From positions 12,681,335 to 12,745,334 of the forward strand of contig CM056562.1 of the NCBI GenBank assembly GCA_029721515.1: a stretch of DNA of 64,000 nt, given 5' to 3'. Source of the stretch: Synanceia verrucosa. Its lineage: Eukaryota > Chordata > Actinopteri > Perciformes > Synanceiidae. The notes beneath the pieces were generated by a model. That model worked only from the letters and a program-made list of their open reading frames with translations, was not told the DNA's origin and ran no database searches. Both the position numbers and the translations under genes were made by a program. Shown in pieces: positions 61,401 to 64,000 of this stretch. Every line of letters begins with the position of its first letter. The first letter of the stretch is position 1.

Positions 61401-63428
61401 ACCAGTGAAAATCACAGTCGAACTGGTTTGGTATTCCACTGTATAATGTGCTTGAAATGGCCATTTATAGCAGATCTGCTCTGCCTGCTGTGAGCCCATT
61501 CTGTGTGATTATGAAGTAAATAGTATATATTTGATCAGTCACCTAAAAAGCAGACTCTGTAGCAGCATTTGTTTCAATCTAGCCAGGTTCATCAGGCAGA
61601 AAAATGCATATTTAATCTAAGTGTCTGCTGCCCTCTATTACAAACATTTTATCATTGCCTAAAAGCATTAACTGTATAATTAGGGTAAAAAGACTAAAAG
61701 TCAACAAAGCCTTAAATCTGCAGGATTTCATTTCGTTTTTATCGTTAAAAATCTCAAATATGCAAATAGGTTTAATGCACTCAGGATGCTATAGCTTGGG
61801 GAGGGGGGAGTTCAGGGGATAAAAATCTGCTGTGCCATCTTTCTGTGGCTCGGTTGATGTAAAGCACTTTCTATAAGGGGATTTTCAACGTGTTTGCACA
61901 ACTCACCTTGTATCCAGGAGTTCCATCTTTTCCAGGTCTCCCCTGCTCAAAAAGTGAAACACAAACAAAGACATTTTGCATTAGTTCCCACCTTCGATTG
62001 GATCAGCACTGTTGCACTCCTAGTAATCTCCACAGTTAATGAGATATCTCAAGTAAGGGATAATGATCCTGATTGCTGTGCGAACAATGTCCCATTGTAT
62101 GCTTACAGGGAAAAATACAGAAACCATCTCTGATGGTAATTACATAGTGGGATGTAATCATCTGTAGGACAAATGATCGCTAGCATACATATTTATCCAT
62201 ATTGTCGGTGAATCAATGTATTATTCAAACCCTGATTTCCAGCTTGGACCCTACTGGGCAGTGCTCTTGCAATGATTATAAAAGGAAGAGCAACAGAATT
62301 GATGTAGCATCCTTACTTACAGCAACACCTTGGGGTCCCTCGGGCCCTGGGAATCCTGTCTCTCCGAGCGGCCCCCTCTCACCCTGTCAGAGAACAGAGA
62401 CAGTCGGTGTGTCAGTCGGCAGTGACAAAGGAATGACTCGTGGATTGACAGCTCAAAGAGAGTTAGAGGCTGACGCTCACCGGCTCTCCTGGGATCCCTG
62501 GCTCTCCGCGAGCGCCGGGCTTCCCCTGTCAATCACAACACAGGAAGAGAACAGGCCGTGTTTGACAGGTCCTCAATGGTGTCATATCAACAGCACCTCT
62601 GCAGCCTCCCGTTTATAATACACCAAGCAGTCTATTAAATTACATTATACAGAATAAATATATCTAATGGGATGGTTGTTATTCTGTACACTTTGTGAAA
62701 CATCTTCAACTTGTTGCCAGCAGAGGACAATGCAGATGATACATCAAGGAGGAGGGTGAGTTGGTAGCCTGACAAGCCAGACTATGACATCAAATGTATT
62801 GTCTGGGGGCAGACCATAGGCAGAGTTGAAGCCTGAGGGTGGGACCAACCGTTGTTGTTCAAACTGCCTCTGCACGTAATAGGCCAGCGCTATGACCAAT
62901 CAGAGCAACGGACAAATGTGACGCTACCAGCAGAGCTGGCATATTAGACTTTTGCCGTAGCCTGTTGACAAAGTAGTCGATAGGCAAAACAGCAAATGCA
63001 TCCTTCTTTAAAATGGATGACTTGAGTGCTTCTTTCTGCTCAACTTTCAAAGAAAAGCCCAAGTCTAACTCTTCCAAAATCAATGACAGAGCTGATTCAA
63101 ACGACCACTGTTCTTTAGCCATGGGCATCTTGGTTGTTTTGCTATCTCCAGCGTCACGCAGCCCTTTCATCATCGTGCTAAGCCCGTCCCAACGACTCGC
63201 TACGCAGATAGAGCGTTGTGATTGGTCCGACAGACTTCTTGCCGGAGTCAGGGTTAGCCCCTATGGTGCGCCATTAGACCATCCTACTAGGCAAAAATAT
63301 TTTTTGCCACTAGGGTACGTCTAGATTTCTAGGCTAGTAAGTTGGTAAATTAATCTCAAATATTAATAAATAAAAATACTTACTGGAGGCCCCTGAATCC
63401 CAGGCGGACCAGGCAAACCAACATCACC
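52877..63428 (-). CDS. col19a1: FACIT collagen C-terminal part, probably COL19A1 (partial)
   Basis: Ten exons on the complement: 63384-63428, 62481-62525, 62321-62383, 61907-61942, 60357-60401, 59787-59930, 58530-58596, 58323-58460, 55338-55415 and 52877-52977. They encode 253 residues and a stop in continuous phase; the gene continues beyond 63.4 kb. Gly-X-Y blocks are separated by one nonhelical segment and end in TCDPSDCLLPSL. That short cysteine-bearing tail is FACIT-like. The COL19A1 name is inferred from tail-to-tail position next to col9a1, as in human 6q13; sequence alone would only support FACIT collagen. Type XIX collagen is a basement-membrane-zone and synapse-associated matrix protein. 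Confidence 0.75.
53495..53675 (+). mobile_element. 5'-truncated fish SINE
   Basis: The stretch from tgtccttgatcaagatacc through gtgtgaatgggtgaatgc to agaaaggtgctatacacg and ccatttaccatt matches the 3' body of a common percomorph SINE as I remember it. The tRNA head is missing. It lies in the last col19a1 intron. Confidence 0.65.
55416..58322 (-). other. col19a1 intron without recognised features
   Basis: A 2.9-kb AT-rich intron. I checked both strands for Gly-X-Y exons and found none. Confidence 0.5.
58440..58596 (-). CDS. col19a1: Nonhelical (NC) segment of the second collagen
   Basis: Exon 58530-58596 encodes GDSSFMEELKMFIRNEVLRV, and the start of 58323-58460 encodes EKLSSTTVLQKTPAGILASQ before Gly-X-Y resumes at GPPGPPGKDG. 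The first part has heptad-like hydrophobic spacing (F, L, M, I, V, L, V), as expected of a short chain-selection coiled coil in FACIT collagens. The preceding exon ends HLENANLL. Confidence 0.75.
58704..59030 (+). mobile_element. Full-length tRNA-derived SINE
   Basis: The head has a good A box (tagctcagtctgtagtg) and B box (GGTTCAAGTCC, 58751-58761). The body includes cttgagcaaggcaccaaacc, and the tail is aatttccctcactgagggatc followed by aaataaagg. This is a familiar percomorph tRNA-SINE. Length is about 330 bp. It sits in a col19a1 intron, antisense to the gene. Confidence 0.85.
59678..59705. repeat. (AAGG)n tract
   Basis: Short purine tetranucleotide repeat just 3' of the 59787 exon, in the downstream intron of col19a1. 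Confidence 0.8.
60402..61906 (-). other. col19a1 intron without recognised features
   Basis: A 1.5-kb intron between the exons at 60357 and 61907. The 135-aa plus-strand frame at 60621-61028 shows no domain and is not called. Confidence 0.5.
62765..63336. mobile_element. hAT-like nonautonomous element carrying a helicase gene fragment
   Basis: The ends TAGCCTGACAAGCCAGAC and, reverse complemented, TAGCCTAGAAATCTAGAC agree at 13 of 18 positions. Flanks GTGAGTTGG (62756-62764) and GTAAGTTGG (63337-63345) differ by one base, giving an 8-9-bp target-site duplication typical of hAT elements. The 572-bp body contains a helicase-derived fragment. It lies in a col19a1 intron between the 62481 and 63384 exons. 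I have seen similar sequences dispersed in fish genomes, but the family name is not certain. Confidence 0.65.
62859..63173 (-). pseudogene. RecQ-like helicase fragment inside the element
   Basis: The minus strand reads GFSLKVEQKEALKSSILKKD then AFAVLP, like the start of a RecQ-type ATPase core. At that point 16 bases (62966-62981) interrupt the frame. Immediately after them, in a shifted frame, comes TGYGKSLI (62943-62965), the Walker A motif expected next. So the ATP-binding site is split and the fragment cannot encode an active enzyme. The family call is from motif memory, without a search. Confidence 0.55.
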
Positions 63429-64000
63429 CTGAGGGAAACATTGCAGACTTGTCAGATAGATGACATTCACATAACATAAAGAATACACATAAATCACTGT
63501 CAAGCAGACACATAGATACTCATGTCTGAAACTGCTTCAACATGGGAATAATGGATGCTGCCAAGCTTCTCACTGTCTGGACAAATGTAGTGTGCCTTAA
63601 ACATTTAAAAACACAAGTCTCTACCAACAAAATCACATATAAGGAAGGTTATGATGAACTACCTCCTTCATATCTCATATCTCATCTTATATATAAGTCT
63701 TTTTCATATTTCAACAGCATCATCTTTGCATGTGTCACACATTTGACAGTATTCCCCCAAAGGATAAATTACCCTGAATGTAATAGAAACAGAAATACAC
63801 TCACACGCTGTCAATCAGTGTCAACTTTTCCCATCAAATTTAGATGCTGGAAGTTGTGAAAAGTTGCATGTAAAGCTAGCTCTCGGAATAACAATAATTA
63901 TGTTAAAGTGTGAAATGTTTTATTATTATTAAATTGCTGCATATGACCTGAAAATCCTTTGGTAATATTTCAAAGATTGAATTCTCAACATAATTATATT

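Overview
This is intron-rich vertebrate DNA, most likely from a percomorph teleost. All five genes are spliced, with GT-AG junctions and phase-consistent exons, and many introns are only about 80-150 bp. The dispersed repeats are fish types: tRNA-headed SINEs, a decayed Tc1-like element and small inverted-repeat elements. Nothing bacterial, viral or CRISPR-like was seen. All gene names come from reading translated exons against remembered protein families; no database search was run.

Layout. 1-6016 (minus): the first 16 coding exons of a TARBP1-like RNA 2'-O-methyltransferase; the catalytic end lies beyond base 1. 7988-13721 (minus): a complete 13-exon FERM-domain gene closest to FRMD1/FRMD6 (586 aa), with a probable 5' noncoding exon and promoter near 16.9 kb. 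19314-30343 (minus): a complete 19-exon FAM135A (1384 aa) with a C-terminal lipase-like alpha/beta-hydrolase domain and a probable promoter near 32.4 kb. 34856-48532 (plus): COL9A1, the alpha-1 chain of type IX collagen. Its thrombospondin-N-like NC4 exons, an internal alternative start at 37788 and all later COL/NC domains are present, but its signal-peptide exon was not found. 52877-63428 (minus): the last ten coding exons of a second FACIT collagen, assigned to COL19A1 mainly because it lies tail-to-tail with COL9A1.

How the genes relate. The FAM135A / COL9A1 / COL19A1 block has the same order and relative orientations as human 6q13. In human, FRMD1 (6q27) and TARBP1 (1q42) are not their neighbours. 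The two collagens encode related fibril-associated extracellular-matrix proteins. The other three products are intracellular and unrelated in function: RNA methylation, cortical scaffold/Hippo-type signalling, and a predicted hydrolase.

No wholly new biological system was found. The best leads are a 572-bp inverted-repeat element carrying a broken RecQ-like helicase fragment (62765-63336), a strongly palindromic element in a tarbp1 intron (3128-3234), a GC-AG intron in fam135a, a possible in-frame 96-nt removable segment in tarbp1, and AACGTT-rich promoters shared by frmd1 and fam135a.
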